From assembly GCA_023301545.1 (NCBI GenBank), contig JALZUI010000057.1:1-22991 (forward strand): a stretch of 22,991 nt of DNA, in the 5' to 3' direction. Below the pieces are notes generated by a model. The model worked only from the letters and a program-made list of their open reading frames with translations. It searched no databases and had not been told where the DNA came from. This document shows positions 1-7,837 of the stretch, in pieces. A program made the translations under genes and the position numbers. The DNA comes from Akkermansiaceae bacterium (GTDB lineage Bacteria; Verrucomicrobiota; Verrucomicrobiia; Verrucomicrobiales; Akkermansiaceae). Numbering within the stretch: the first letter of the stretch is position 1; each line of letters opens with the position of its first letter.

Positions 1-567
1 CTTTCTAAACCCGGCGACCTCGAAACAACCGAGTGGAAACTGACCCGCCAAACGCCAACGGCGAAATTAAACCTAGTTGGAGAAATTCCTCTTGGAATGG
101 AAGCTGACAGCTCAGGTATTAGTAACCTCGAAACCCAATTTGGTTATGCTCAGTTCGAGGACATCCTCTCCCCTGAAGCAGGCCAAGGGCTCTCCGATTC
201 ACTGCAAACGCAGAGAGCCCGCATTGAGACCGCCGAAGGGTTCAGTTACACGGTCGATATTTCGCCTAAAACAATCCAAGGCACGGAGAACAAAATTCTT
301 ACGATCAAGGTCGAAGGTAATTTCGCCGAAAAGCGTACCCGCCCATCTGCCGAAACAGTCGAGGAAGGAGATTCTGCTGACGAACTCCATGCCAAAGAAC
401 TAGCCGATAAAAAGGAGAGGCTCGCTCAACAAAAAGCACTAGAAGGCACCTACTTTGAAGTCTCACCCTATGTTGTAGAAAACCTGCTCAAAACCAGAGC
501 GGAGCTTCTCCAGCCTGCGGCACAAGATTCTGCCGCGCCTCCGCTCGCACCAATTCCTTTCCGCTAA
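1..567 (+). CDS. DUF4340-like protein, C-terminal part (5' end outside window)
   Basis: The reading frame is open from base 1 with no start in view, so this is the C-terminal 188 residues of a longer protein. The visible part begins with a 'TTEWKLT' strand, continues through alternating beta-rich segments, a charged stretch (about residues 118-145) and ends with 'FEVSPYVVENLLKTRAELL' and a Pro/Ala-rich tail. The 'W-K-L' opening and the closing 'x-V-x-x-L-L-x-x-R' strand/helix resemble DUF4340 proteins, which often sit beside GldG/ABC-2 transporter components in Verrucomicrobiota and Planctomycetota. That assignment is from memory of the family style, not a search. An internal ATG at 97 exists but the upstream codons are in frame and look coding. 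It ends 5 bases from the convergent minus-strand gene, with no terminator hairpin between them. Confidence 0.55.
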   Translation, partial: LSKPGDLETTEWKLTRQTPTAKLNLVGEIPLGMEADSSGISNLETQFGYAQFEDILSPEAGQGLSDSLQTQRARIETAEGFSYTVDISPKTIQGTENKILTIKVEGNFAEKRTRPSAETVEEGDSADELHAKELADKKERLAQQKALEGTYFEVSPYVVENLLKTRAELLQPAAQDSAAPPLAPIPFR

Positions 568-572
568 CGGAG

Positions 573-1022
573 CTATAAAATTTCGCTAATAACAAAGGCT
601 GCGACGCGATCTCCCGCAGATTTTTCGTTCAGCTTTTTGGCCAAGGGAGATTCTGGGGTGATGATCGTTATTTCCTCGTCCTCGATTACGGCTTCAATTC
701 CGCCTCCGCTGTAAGAAAGGAGAAAAGAAACGGGCTCTCCTCCACGTTGGCAGCGAATCAAGCTCCCTACTTTTACCGTCTGATTAGCGGGGCTTTTACG
801 ACAATTTTCGAGGTCTGCGAGGGCGTTTTCGTATTCAACCACAGACTGAGCCAATCCGTGTGCGAGGTATGATTCCTCAACACTGCGCGTATCATACTTC
901 CCTTCTTGCTTGGATTGGTCACTCGTCGCTCCAGCTCGCGAAGTGTCAAAGGCCTTCTTTGCATCAGCCCATTTTTGTTGTACGATTTCGCTCAATACGG
1001 CCACTACCGCCTCTTTAGTCAT
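573..1022 (-). CDS. Gre-like transcription elongation factor (GreA/GreB C-terminal domain family)
   Basis: The 149-residue protein has the C-terminal Gre/FKBP-like signature: 'IITPESPLAKKL' at about 120-131 followed by 'GDRV' (137-140), preceded by a 'GxGGG' strand-turn region (about 104-108). The N-terminal half is helical but short and carries 'SDQSKQEGKYDTR' and 'EESYLAHGLA' (34-58). This matches the atypical 'GreAB' proteins rather than canonical GreA with its long coiled coil. Gre factors bind the RNA polymerase secondary channel and stimulate cleavage of backtracked transcripts; whether this short form does so is inferred. Acidic residues (D35, E40, D44, E49, E50) lie where the catalytic tip would be expected. 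It is last of a four-gene minus-strand operon, 24 bases after the chorismate enzyme. The start ATG at 1020-1022 is the only reasonable one. Confidence 0.75.
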   Translation of the reverse strand: MTKEAVVAVLSEIVQQKWADAKKAFDTSRAGATSDQSKQEGKYDTRSVEESYLAHGLAQSVVEYENALADLENCRKSPANQTVKVGSLIRCQRGGEPVSFLLSYSGGGIEAVIEDEEITIITPESPLAKKLNEKSAGDRVAAFVISEIL

Positions 1023-1046
1023 ACCGTGACCTTATGAAAGAAGGAA

Positions 1047-2063
1047 CTAAAGGGCAAAGAATTTTCGCACTGAATCTCGCTTAAGAGCTAGTTCTCTCCA
1101 TTCGTTGGTTAACCGAGAGGCCTCGATCACGCCACAGCCAGAAGGTAAAACAAGCGTCCCTTGATCATAACCGATCATACGAATCCCTACTAAAAGGTCC
1201 AAACGCCCGCGGTGATAGAGCCCAAAGGGAGCCCCGAAATACGAAGGACAACCGAGGCTATTTCTCCACTCAATCAGCTGCGCCATGGTATCAGGCGTAC
1301 TAGGGAGGGATCCTAGTGCAGGGGTCGGGTGTAGGTGTTTGATCAGGTCGTCTGGGCGGTGGCTCTGATACAGCTCAACATCAATAGCAGTATGAAAGTG
1401 AATTAGCGAACCCAGTGAAAGGATAGAGCGCTGGTGACGGCGTGTCATCCCCAAAGGTGACAGCGAATCCAAAAGGGTTTGCGCCACGAACTCGTGCTCT
1501 TGGATTTCCTTTTCATCGACCGAAAAAATCGAACGCTCTCCCTCTGTCGCAGTTCCAGCTAGGGCCATCGTCTTCAGCTTCCCCTCGAAAGAACGAAAGA
1601 GAAACTCAGGAGAAGCGCCCACAAAGCCCTCTCCTTCAGAGTAAAACCCATACGGATTAAGATTCGGGTGGAGATCAAGTAAACGAGAAGGGAGCGCTTG
1701 AAAAGCCTCTAGTGAAGCTTCGGCCGTATCAACTACCACGGGGACTGATTTCTGTAAATCACCACGTTCTATGGCGGTAATGATTTGCCTAAAGACCTCA
1801 GAAAAGCCTTCGACTTCAGGGCTTTTCCAATCTAAATCATGCCCACTAAACGCAGGAAAACATTCCGCCAGCGCCGCCCGGTTCAGTTCATGTACTTTAG
1901 TCGGAACGTACCAAGGAGCGTCCTCGGTCAGGGCAAAGTTATTTTTGTAAAACGCCGTCTCCCCTGTTGGGCATTCAGACATTTGTGTAAAAGGGCCTTC
2001 GCCGAGTAGAAGCGTCTCCTCACTACAGCTCATAAACGCCCAATCTTTACCCGCTAAATTCAT
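1047..2063 (-). CDS. Chorismate-binding enzyme, probable isochorismate synthase
   Basis: The 338-residue protein belongs to the chorismate-utilising fold (MenF/EntC/PabB/TrpE). Visible motifs are 'GDLQK' (101-105), 'GASPEFLF' (149-156), 'ALAGTATEG' (167-175), 'EIQEHEFVAQ' (186-195), 'LHPTPALGSLP' (244-254) and 'SGCGVIEAS' (308-316) followed by 'EWRELALK'. By alignment from memory, K105 and E153 correspond to the catalytic Lys and Glu of EntC/MenF (K147 and E197 in EntC). The motif after the Lys is 'SVPVV' instead of the usual 'VVLAR/S'. The 'LAGTA' and 'HPTPALG' forms favour isochorismate synthase, feeding menaquinone synthesis, over the aminases PabB/TrpE. No partner amidotransferase or other men genes are nearby. 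The start lies 3 bases after the stop of the upstream serine hydrolase, so the two are translationally close. The PabB-like alternative cannot be excluded without alignment. Confidence 0.72.
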   Translation of the reverse strand: MNLAGKDWAFMSCSEETLLLGEGPFTQMSECPTGETAFYKNNFALTEDAPWYVPTKVHELNRAALAECFPAFSGHDLDWKSPEVEGFSEVFRQIITAIERGDLQKSVPVVVDTAEASLEAFQALPSRLLDLHPNLNPYGFYSEGEGFVGASPEFLFRSFEGKLKTMALAGTATEGERSIFSVDEKEIQEHEFVAQTLLDSLSPLGMTRRHQRSILSLGSLIHFHTAIDVELYQSHRPDDLIKHLHPTPALGSLPSTPDTMAQLIEWRNSLGCPSYFGAPFGLYHRGRLDLLVGIRMIGYDQGTLVLPSGCGVIEASRLTNEWRELALKRDSVRKFFAL

Positions 2064-2066
2064 ACC

Positions 2067-3170
2067 TTAAGGGTTTAACATTCGTTTAACCTTTTCTCCG
2101 GGGAGCACGCTGACCTCCATCTGGTTCATCACGTAGGCAAAGGAATAGCCCGAGCTCGGATCAGCAAACGCATGAGAGCCACCTGCTCCAGGATGCCCGT
2201 ATCCAGATAAATCACTCCCGATAAGGTTACGAACCTTTCCACCTTGATCATCTAGGGGATCCATCATAAAGCCGCCTCCGAACGAGGTCGGAGCACACAG
2301 CACGAGGTCATCGCCATTCACTCTGCGAGCATTAAATTGCACGCGCATCGAGTCGGTAAAAGGAGACCCATCGAGATGCCCCATCGTCGCTTGATAAAAC
2401 ATCGCTAAGGAACGCGCCGAGCCTACTCCACCCATCGCGGGATAGCCCGCTCGCCAGTTCTCTGGTCGGTTCATTTCGGAAGCACCTTGCACTCCCTTAG
2501 GCGAACGAAAAGCAGTATTCACGATCGAGCCTGCTTTTCCAACTTCGGCGTAAAACCCTTCCTTCATTTGCGAGGGTGACATCTTGCCCGCGTAGAGCGT
2601 GGCAACACGGTAATCTTCACTCGCTGGTAATCCTATCCAAAAGTCGATATTGAGAGGTTCCGCAATGTCCTTTCGCCAGACTTCACCCAGAGGAATGCTT
2701 GTGAGTCGTCGGACACATTCGTCCAGCATAAAGCCTCCTAAGCGAGGATGATAACCATGAGCTGTTAAAGGCTCCCAGAGCGGTTCTTGCTGCTCGATCG
2801 CAGAGATCACGCCTTGATAGTCTAGAGCTTGAACTTCGTTCTCTACTCCCGCTAGGCCACATTGGTGAGAGAGTAAGTCGCCAAAGGTTGCACCAGAAAC
2901 AGGAAACTCAGGCCAAACGCGACGAACCTCACTCTCTAAGTCCATTCCCGCTTGCTCTAGACAATAGATCAGCGTGGCCGCAGCGGGCCCTTTAGTTGCG
3001 GAAAATACGGGTACGATCGTTTCCGCAGTCCACGCTCGATCCTTATCTACAGTCCCGTCAAAACGGGTCATCACTTCCTCCCCGTGCTTCCACACCGAAA
3101 CAGAAGCCCCGACCTCAGAGCCTGTTAAAAAGCCCTGCTTAAATTCGTTTCTAATCTGATGGATATTCAT
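2067..3170 (-). CDS. Beta-lactamase-family serine hydrolase (family VIII esterase-like)
   Basis: This is a 367-residue class C beta-lactamase/EstB-type hydrolase. The nucleophile motif S-x-x-K is 'SATK' (S57, K60). The tyrosine motif is 'GYHPRLGGF' (Y140), as in Y-H-x-x-T/R-x-G esterases. A C-terminal 'GHPGAGGSHAF' plays the role of the KTG/HGG strand. There is no signal peptide, so it is probably cytoplasmic, and the natural substrate (ester, lactone or peptide) cannot be read from sequence. The frame extends upstream to an ATG at 3257, but those 29 extra residues overlap the AroB fusion gene and look non-family. The ATG at 3168-3170, giving 'MNIHQIRNEF', is preferred and overlaps the upstream stop by 20 bases. 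It has no Shine-Dalgarno sequence. It is the second gene of the aroB operon, suggesting translational coupling. Confidence 0.85.
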   Translation of the reverse strand: MNIHQIRNEFKQGFLTGSEVGASVSVWKHGEEVMTRFDGTVDKDRAWTAETIVPVFSATKGPAAATLIYCLEQAGMDLESEVRRVWPEFPVSGATFGDLLSHQCGLAGVENEVQALDYQGVISAIEQQEPLWEPLTAHGYHPRLGGFMLDECVRRLTSIPLGEVWRKDIAEPLNIDFWIGLPASEDYRVATLYAGKMSPSQMKEGFYAEVGKAGSIVNTAFRSPKGVQGASEMNRPENWRAGYPAMGGVGSARSLAMFYQATMGHLDGSPFTDSMRVQFNARRVNGDDLVLCAPTSFGGGFMMDPLDDQGGKVRNLIGSDLSGYGHPGAGGSHAFADPSSGYSFAYVMNQMEVSVLPGEKVKRMLNP

Positions 3171-4944
3171 TAGAGATATTACATGAGGTAGAAATCTCCA
3201 GATGACCGAAGAACGGGTTATTATCACGTTCACGACCAATCGTGGTTTCGTTTCCATGCCCCGGGAACACTTGGATATTCTTATTCAGTGACAACAGATT
3301 GTTCGCAATTCCATCGACCAGCAGCTCACCGTCACCATTAGGTAAATCGCTCCTGCCCACTCCTCCGCGGAAGAGGGTGTCTCCTGCAAACAAGTACTGC
3401 TTACCTGAGAAGTAGTAAACGACGCTGTCCATAGAGTGTCCGGGCACATGAATCACACAAATCGTATTTGCTCCGACCTTAATAATATCTCGACCTTTCA
3501 CCTTGTGAGTCACTTTATATGGTTCGACCTCAATCTCGAATCCCCACTGCGTAGCTAGATCGGCCATAACCAGATCCTTTGAATAATCCTCGTATGAATA
3601 AATCGGAATCCCTGCCTTTTCAAACTTGTGCAGGTCTTCAACATGATCGTAATGCTGGTGAGTCAACAGTAGAGCTTTCACTTCTACTCCACGCCCTTCA
3701 ATAAAGTCGAAAAAGCCTTCTGGAGCATCAACCGCTATGTAATCCGTTCCCGTGTAATGCAGGTAACCGTTTGTAGCGACTTTTCCGCCAACAAAGCATA
3801 CGATCGAGGCCACGCCAGCCTTATCTTCTTCCAGCTCGATAGGAGCACTAAATTCCTCGAACGGGGTTCTGATGTATTCGATCGCTTCTTCCAGATCATA
3901 CATAGTGAGGTCCGCGCTTACCAAGGCTTGTCCTATTTCTGACAGCAGGATAAAATGAATCTGCCCTTGGGCAAACTTCTTATCCGTCTTCATCTTATCT
4001 AGGATCGTCTCCGTCTCAATTTTCGCAGGAAGCTCCATTGGGAGCTCAAATTTATTGAGGAGGTTTGCAATTCTATTCGCTTCCTCAGGACATAGCCCCG
4101 CATGGATAACAGATAGATACAAGGCGGCACGCATCCCTAGCGAGATCGCCTCTCCGTGGAGGAGTTCCCCGTATGGAACTGAGGCTTCAATCCCGTGGCC
4201 AATCGTGTGGCCAAAGTTCAAGAGCGCTCTTACTCCCGCCGTCTCTTTTTCATCCTCCATCACAATCCCAGCCTTAACCGAGACGTTTTGCGCTAGGAGG
4301 CTGGCCGGAGGTGGCATAACCTTTAAATCCATTTTTTCAAGAGCTGTGACGATCTCTTCATCGCCGATAGCGGCGTGCTTGATCACCTCTGCATAGCCTT
4401 CTAGATACTCACGATTAGGCAGCGTCTTCAGCATCTCGGGGTCGATCAAAACTAACTTAGGTTGGTGAAAGGAACCGATCAGGTTTTTCCCTTCTGGAGT
4501 ATTTACTCCGCACTTTCCGCCTACTGAGCTATCTACTTGGCTCACGATTGTGGTCGGAATCTGCACAAAATCAATCCCTCGATAAAACACGGAGGCCACA
4601 AAGCCAGCCAAGTCACCGACAACACCTCCACCCAGAGCAATAACAACCGAGTAACGATCATGTCCGGCGGCAATCATTTGACGAGAAACGCTTTCAACCT
4701 CAGACATCGCCTTGCTCTTTTCTCCCGCTTCCACGATATGAGCACTCATCGTAAAGCCCCCTTCCGCTAGTAATCCTTCAACTTGTTCAAGGTAATGTTC
4801 GGCTACATTTGTGTCTGTAATTACCGCACATTTTTTCCCTTCAAAACCTAGTTCTAAAAGGCTTTCTGCTAGGGTGAGAATACACTTGTTTTTCACTCGC
4901 ACTTCATATTTAGTGGCGGGCAAATTCACATCAACTCTGGGCAT
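3151..4944 (-). CDS. aroB: 3-dehydroquinate synthase fused to metallo-beta-lactamase-fold hydrolase
   Basis: This is one uninterrupted 597-residue frame with two complete enzymes. Residues 1 to about 360 are AroB, which converts DAHP to 3-dehydroquinate in the shikimate pathway with NAD and a divalent metal. They show 'GGGVVGDLAGF' (105-115), 'VDSSVGGKCGVN' (137-148), metal ligands E186, H250 and H263, and 'LLNFGHTIGH' (241-250). After a 17-residue acidic linker (about 360-376), residues 378-597 form a glyoxalase-II/YcbL-like hydrolase. Its metal ligands are intact: H429-x-H431-x-D433-H434, 'PGHS' (H503), 'AGDTLF' (D522) and 'FPGHG' (H563), followed by 'TTIGxERxxNPFF'. There is no HAGH C-terminal domain. 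A GTG codon at 3811-3813 (V378), preceded by AAGG at 5-base spacing, could start the hydrolase separately. The gene heads the minus operon, with a 43-base divergent spacer to miaA. The hydrolase substrate is unknown. Confidence 0.93.
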   Translation of the reverse strand: MPRVDVNLPATKYEVRVKNKCILTLAESLLELGFEGKKCAVITDTNVAEHYLEQVEGLLAEGGFTMSAHIVEAGEKSKAMSEVESVSRQMIAAGHDRYSVVIALGGGVVGDLAGFVASVFYRGIDFVQIPTTIVSQVDSSVGGKCGVNTPEGKNLIGSFHQPKLVLIDPEMLKTLPNREYLEGYAEVIKHAAIGDEEIVTALEKMDLKVMPPPASLLAQNVSVKAGIVMEDEKETAGVRALLNFGHTIGHGIEASVPYGELLHGEAISLGMRAALYLSVIHAGLCPEEANRIANLLNKFELPMELPAKIETETILDKMKTDKKFAQGQIHFILLSEIGQALVSADLTMYDLEEAIEYIRTPFEEFSAPIELEEDKAGVASIVCFVGGKVATNGYLHYTGTDYIAVDAPEGFFDFIEGRGVEVKALLLTHQHYDHVEDLHKFEKAGIPIYSYEDYSKDLVMADLATQWGFEIEVEPYKVTHKVKGRDIIKVGANTICVIHVPGHSMDSVVYYFSGKQYLFAGDTLFRGGVGRSDLPNGDGELLVDGIANNLLSLNKNIQVFPGHGNETTIGRERDNNPFFGHLEISTSCNISNEYPSD

Positions 4945-4987
4945 AGATGCAAACTAGGCATTCCTGGGGTCGAATATCAATTTAAAA

Positions 4988-5881
4988 ATGCTCTCTCCTC
5001 TCTATATCTGTGGCGCAACCGCTAGTGGCAAATCAGCCCTAGCTCTCAAAATCGCCCGTGAATGCGGAGGCGAAATCATTAACGCTGACGCCTATCAGAT
5101 TTATCAAGGGTTAGAGGTCCTCTCTGCCTGCCCCAGTACCGAGGAGCAATCACAGGCGCCACATCACCTCTACTCCGCCCTCCCTCTCACGACCGAACTC
5201 AACGCTAACCTCTATCGAGAACACGCCCTCCCAGTTATCGAAGACGTGCAATCCAGAGGGAAGATCCCAATCATCACAGGAGGCAGCGGAATGTATCTCA
5301 AGTTCCTCACCCACGGCCCTTCTCCCATTCCCGCTTCTGACCCAGTGTTAAGGGCTGAGTTAGACGCCCGTCCATTAGATGACCTCCTCTCTGAACTCCA
5401 AAGCTGTGACCCAGAGATTCTCACCACCTTCCCGCACGAAAACAAGCGATACGTCGTCCGTGCATTAGAAATTTTTCTCATGACGGGACAAAAATCTTCA
5501 CTCCTCAAATCAGACTGGGACACCATGCCCACCCCTCCCCCAGTCGGTATCCTCGTCGCACCTACTAAGGAAGAAACCCTCCTTCAGATCGAAATCCGCT
5601 CTCGCCGCATGCTCGACACAGGAGCGATTGAAGAAGTAAAAAACCTCCCCCCCGATCACGAAATGCCCACCGCCAGTAAAGCGATCGGAGTAAGAGAAAT
5701 CCGCGCCTACCTCGCTGGGGAAATGACTAGAGCAGAGTGTGAAGAACGCCTCATCATCTCCACCCGTCAATACGCTAAGCGCCAGCGCAACTGGTTCCGC
5801 CAAGAAACTTGGCTCCATGCCGTACACCCTTCTGAGATCGAATCCACTTCTGGCCCTGACCTAGTCAGCCAGTTATCCTAG
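4988..5881 (+). CDS. miaA: tRNA dimethylallyltransferase
   Basis: MiaA transfers a dimethylallyl group from DMAPP to N6 of A37 in tRNAs that read codons beginning with U. The 297-residue protein has the P-loop 'GATASGKS' (9-16), the substrate loop 'NADAYQIYQGLEV' (32-44, a variant of the usual D-S-x-Q-V-Y-R-G-M-D-I), 'HHLY' (59-62), 'GGSGMYLK' (98-105), 'NKRYVVRALEI' (152-162), 'KAIGVREI' (231-238) and 'RQYAKRQRNWF' (260-270). Length is normal for the family. The ATG at 4988 is 7 residues before the P-loop region, as expected. It is first in a plus-strand run of housekeeping genes and divergent from the aroB operon. There is no Shine-Dalgarno sequence upstream. Confidence 0.95.
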   Translation: MLSPLYICGATASGKSALALKIARECGGEIINADAYQIYQGLEVLSACPSTEEQSQAPHHLYSALPLTTELNANLYREHALPVIEDVQSRGKIPIITGGSGMYLKFLTHGPSPIPASDPVLRAELDARPLDDLLSELQSCDPEILTTFPHENKRYVVRALEIFLMTGQKSSLLKSDWDTMPTPPPVGILVAPTKEETLLQIEIRSRRMLDTGAIEEVKNLPPDHEMPTASKAIGVREIRAYLAGEMTRAECEERLIISTRQYAKRQRNWFRQETWLHAVHPSEIESTSGPDLVSQLS

Positions 5882-5943
5882 CGGCGTGATTTTCTCATAC
5901 TAGGAATTGATCTTCCCAGAAATCAGCCTAAACTCCCTCTTCT

Positions 5944-7272
5944 ATGGACGCCCTCACCGTTACCCAACTCATCCGCAAGATGAAAACTGCTCTCCAGTTT
6001 GAAGTCGGCGAGGTTTGGGTCGAAGGAGAAGTCAGCAACCTCAGGGTCCAATCCAGCGGGCATCGATACTTTTCGATCAAAGACTCAGGGGCACAACTCC
6101 CTTGCGTTCTTTTCCGTGGGCGCTCAGGCATGAACGCCGATCTCATCGAGGACGGACGAGAGGTCAAACTCTTTGGCGAAATCACCGTTTACGAGGCAAT
6201 GGGTCGCGCTCAAATGATCGTTTCCAAAGTGAAAATTGGCGGCGCAGGAAACCTCCAAGCGCAATTTGAAGAGCTCAAAAAACGCCTCAACGCCGAAGGA
6301 CTCTTCGCACCAGAGCGCAAAAAGCCACTGCCTAAATTCCCCCGACGAATCGGCCTCGTCACCTCAGCCTCTGGAGCAGCCTTACAGGACATGCTCAATA
6401 TCTTTCAACGCCGCGCCCCCTGGGTGGAGCTGTTCCTCCTCGGCGTACAAGTCCAAGGAAAAGGAGCCGAGCACAAAATCGCCAAGGCCATCCAAGCCTT
6501 TAATAAACCTGAAAGCCTAGGAATCGAACCCGTTGATCTCATCATCACAGGACGTGGAGGTGGCTCTATCGAAGACCTCTGGAACTTTAATAAAGAAGTC
6601 GTCGCCCGCGCCATTGCCGAGTCTGAGGTTCCCGTCATTTCAGCTGTCGGCCATGAAATCGATTTCACTATCGCTGACTTTGTCGCTGACGAACGCGCCC
6701 CCACCCCCAGCGCCGCCGCCGAAATCGCCGTTCCTGATGGCGAGGCCATTGCCAGCCTCCTCCGCACAACTAAAAATCGCTACACCCAAGCGGTCGAAAG
6801 CCAGATCAACCAAGCTACAGAAAAGCTCCACTACCTTCAGGACGCACTCGAACGTCGCTCCCCGCTCAACATGCACCTTGAGCGCGAGCAAAAATTAGAC
6901 GAGCTCCGCGCCGCCCTCCAAAAATCCTACCTCCAAAACCTGATCGAAAAAGCGACTCAGCTCAAGGAACACCGCATTGGACTCAGCTACAACTCCCCTG
7001 CCAACGTCATCCAACGCCATCAGGAAGAAACGAACCACCTTCGCAAAGACCTAGACTTAGTCGTGCAGAGCCAACTCACGCAAAAAGAAAGCCAGCTCCG
7101 CCGCCTCAGCGCCGTCCTCCGTACCCTAGGCCCAGAATCAACCCTCGCCCGAGGCTTCTCCATTACCACTAATCAAGACGGAAACGTCATCTCCTCCACC
7201 AACCAAGTTAAACCCGGCGAAACCCTGAAAACAAAAGTCAGCGACGGAGAACTGGAATCAGTAGTGCAGTAA
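5944..7272 (+). CDS. xseA: Exodeoxyribonuclease VII large subunit
   Basis: This 442-residue protein is the catalytic large subunit of ExoVII, which degrades single-stranded DNA to oligonucleotides. The N-terminal OB-fold covers about 1-105 ('VWVEGEVSNLR', 'HRYFSIKD', 'VLFRGR'). The catalytic domain has 'PRRIGLVTSASGAA' (133-146), 'GRGGGSIEDLWNFN' (203-216) and 'VGHEIDFTIADFVADER' (235-251) running into 'APTPSAAAE'. A long helical, coiled-coil-prone region follows (about 265-400), then a C-terminal 'LARGFSITTN' beta segment. The small subunit gene xseB, often next door, is not here: only 64 bases separate xseA from coaD. Start at ATG 5944; the upstream 20 bases are pyrimidine-rich without a ribosome-binding motif. 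Confidence 0.95.
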   Translation: MDALTVTQLIRKMKTALQFEVGEVWVEGEVSNLRVQSSGHRYFSIKDSGAQLPCVLFRGRSGMNADLIEDGREVKLFGEITVYEAMGRAQMIVSKVKIGGAGNLQAQFEELKKRLNAEGLFAPERKKPLPKFPRRIGLVTSASGAALQDMLNIFQRRAPWVELFLLGVQVQGKGAEHKIAKAIQAFNKPESLGIEPVDLIITGRGGGSIEDLWNFNKEVVARAIAESEVPVISAVGHEIDFTIADFVADERAPTPSAAAEIAVPDGEAIASLLRTTKNRYTQAVESQINQATEKLHYLQDALERRSPLNMHLEREQKLDELRAALQKSYLQNLIEKATQLKEHRIGLSYNSPANVIQRHQEETNHLRKDLDLVVQSQLTQKESQLRRLSAVLRTLGPESTLARGFSITTNQDGNVISSTNQVKPGETLKTKVSDGELESVVQ

Positions 7273-7336
7273 ACTGGGAAGGTAGAATTCTCAGTCTTCA
7301 TTTGACTTCTAGCTTTTACTTATTAGCGTTATTCTT

Positions 7337-7819
7337 ATGAAAAAGGCGGTATACGCAGGGAGTTTTGATCCCCCCACGAATGGACACCTCTGGATGATCC
7401 AGCGTGGACTTGAAATCTTTGACACCCTAGTTGTGGCTGTTGGTCAGAATCCGTCGAAAAATTACACCTTCACGATCGAGGAACGAATCGAGTTACTGAA
7501 AGACTCCATCCCCTCCTGTGAGCGCCTCATTATTGACAATTTCGATAATAAGTACCTTGTCGATTACACTGAATCCATTGGCGCAGAATACATCCTGCGT
7601 GGGATTCGCTCAGCTGCCGATTATGAATATGAACGGGTCATGCGAGCCATCAATGGGGACTTAAAGCCTAAGATTCAGACCGTCTGCCTCATGCCTCCAC
7701 GGGAAATCGCAGAGGTCAGCTCCAGTATGGTCAAAGGATTGATCGGCCCAGAAGGATGGGAAAACACCGTTCAACGCTATGTCCCTGAGCCAGTCTTTAA
7801 GAAACTCGCCTCCATTTAA
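7337..7819 (+). CDS. coaD: Phosphopantetheine adenylyltransferase
   Basis: CoaD (PPAT) joins 4'-phosphopantetheine and ATP to give dephospho-CoA, the penultimate step of CoA synthesis. The 160-residue protein, a standard length, has the nucleotidyltransferase motif 'GSFDPPTNGH' (8-17, with P13 where most have I/V), 'RGIRSAADYEYE' (88-99), which lines the substrate pocket, and 'EVSSSMVKGL' (126-135), the ISSS(M/L)VK ATP-binding loop. A TTGACT sequence at 7302-7307 could be a -35 element, but the -10 candidates downstream are poor. It lies 64 bases after xseA and 18 bases before sufS. The start codon ATG 7337 is unambiguous. Confidence 0.96.
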   Translation: MKKAVYAGSFDPPTNGHLWMIQRGLEIFDTLVVAVGQNPSKNYTFTIEERIELLKDSIPSCERLIIDNFDNKYLVDYTESIGAEYILRGIRSAADYEYERVMRAINGDLKPKIQTVCLMPPREIAEVSSSMVKGLIGPEGWENTVQRYVPEPVFKKLASI

Positions 7820-7837
7820 TTCTGATCCCCCACTAAT

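Noticed and set aside
77..403. Overlapping frame on the plus strand at the left edge
   Set aside because: It is rich in Lys/Arg/Ser with no domain signal and lies over the DUF4340-like frame, which is open from base 1.
3171..3257. Longer start (ATG 3257) for the serine hydrolase
   Set aside because: It adds 29 residues with no family similarity that overlap the end of the AroB-hydrolase gene; the ATG at 3170 fits the fold start.
3151..4944. AroB-hydrolase fusion as a frameshift or lost-stop artefact
   Set aside because: Both domains are complete in one frame with a plausible hydrophilic linker and no duplicated or missing residues at the junction; kept as a real fusion, pending comparison with relatives.
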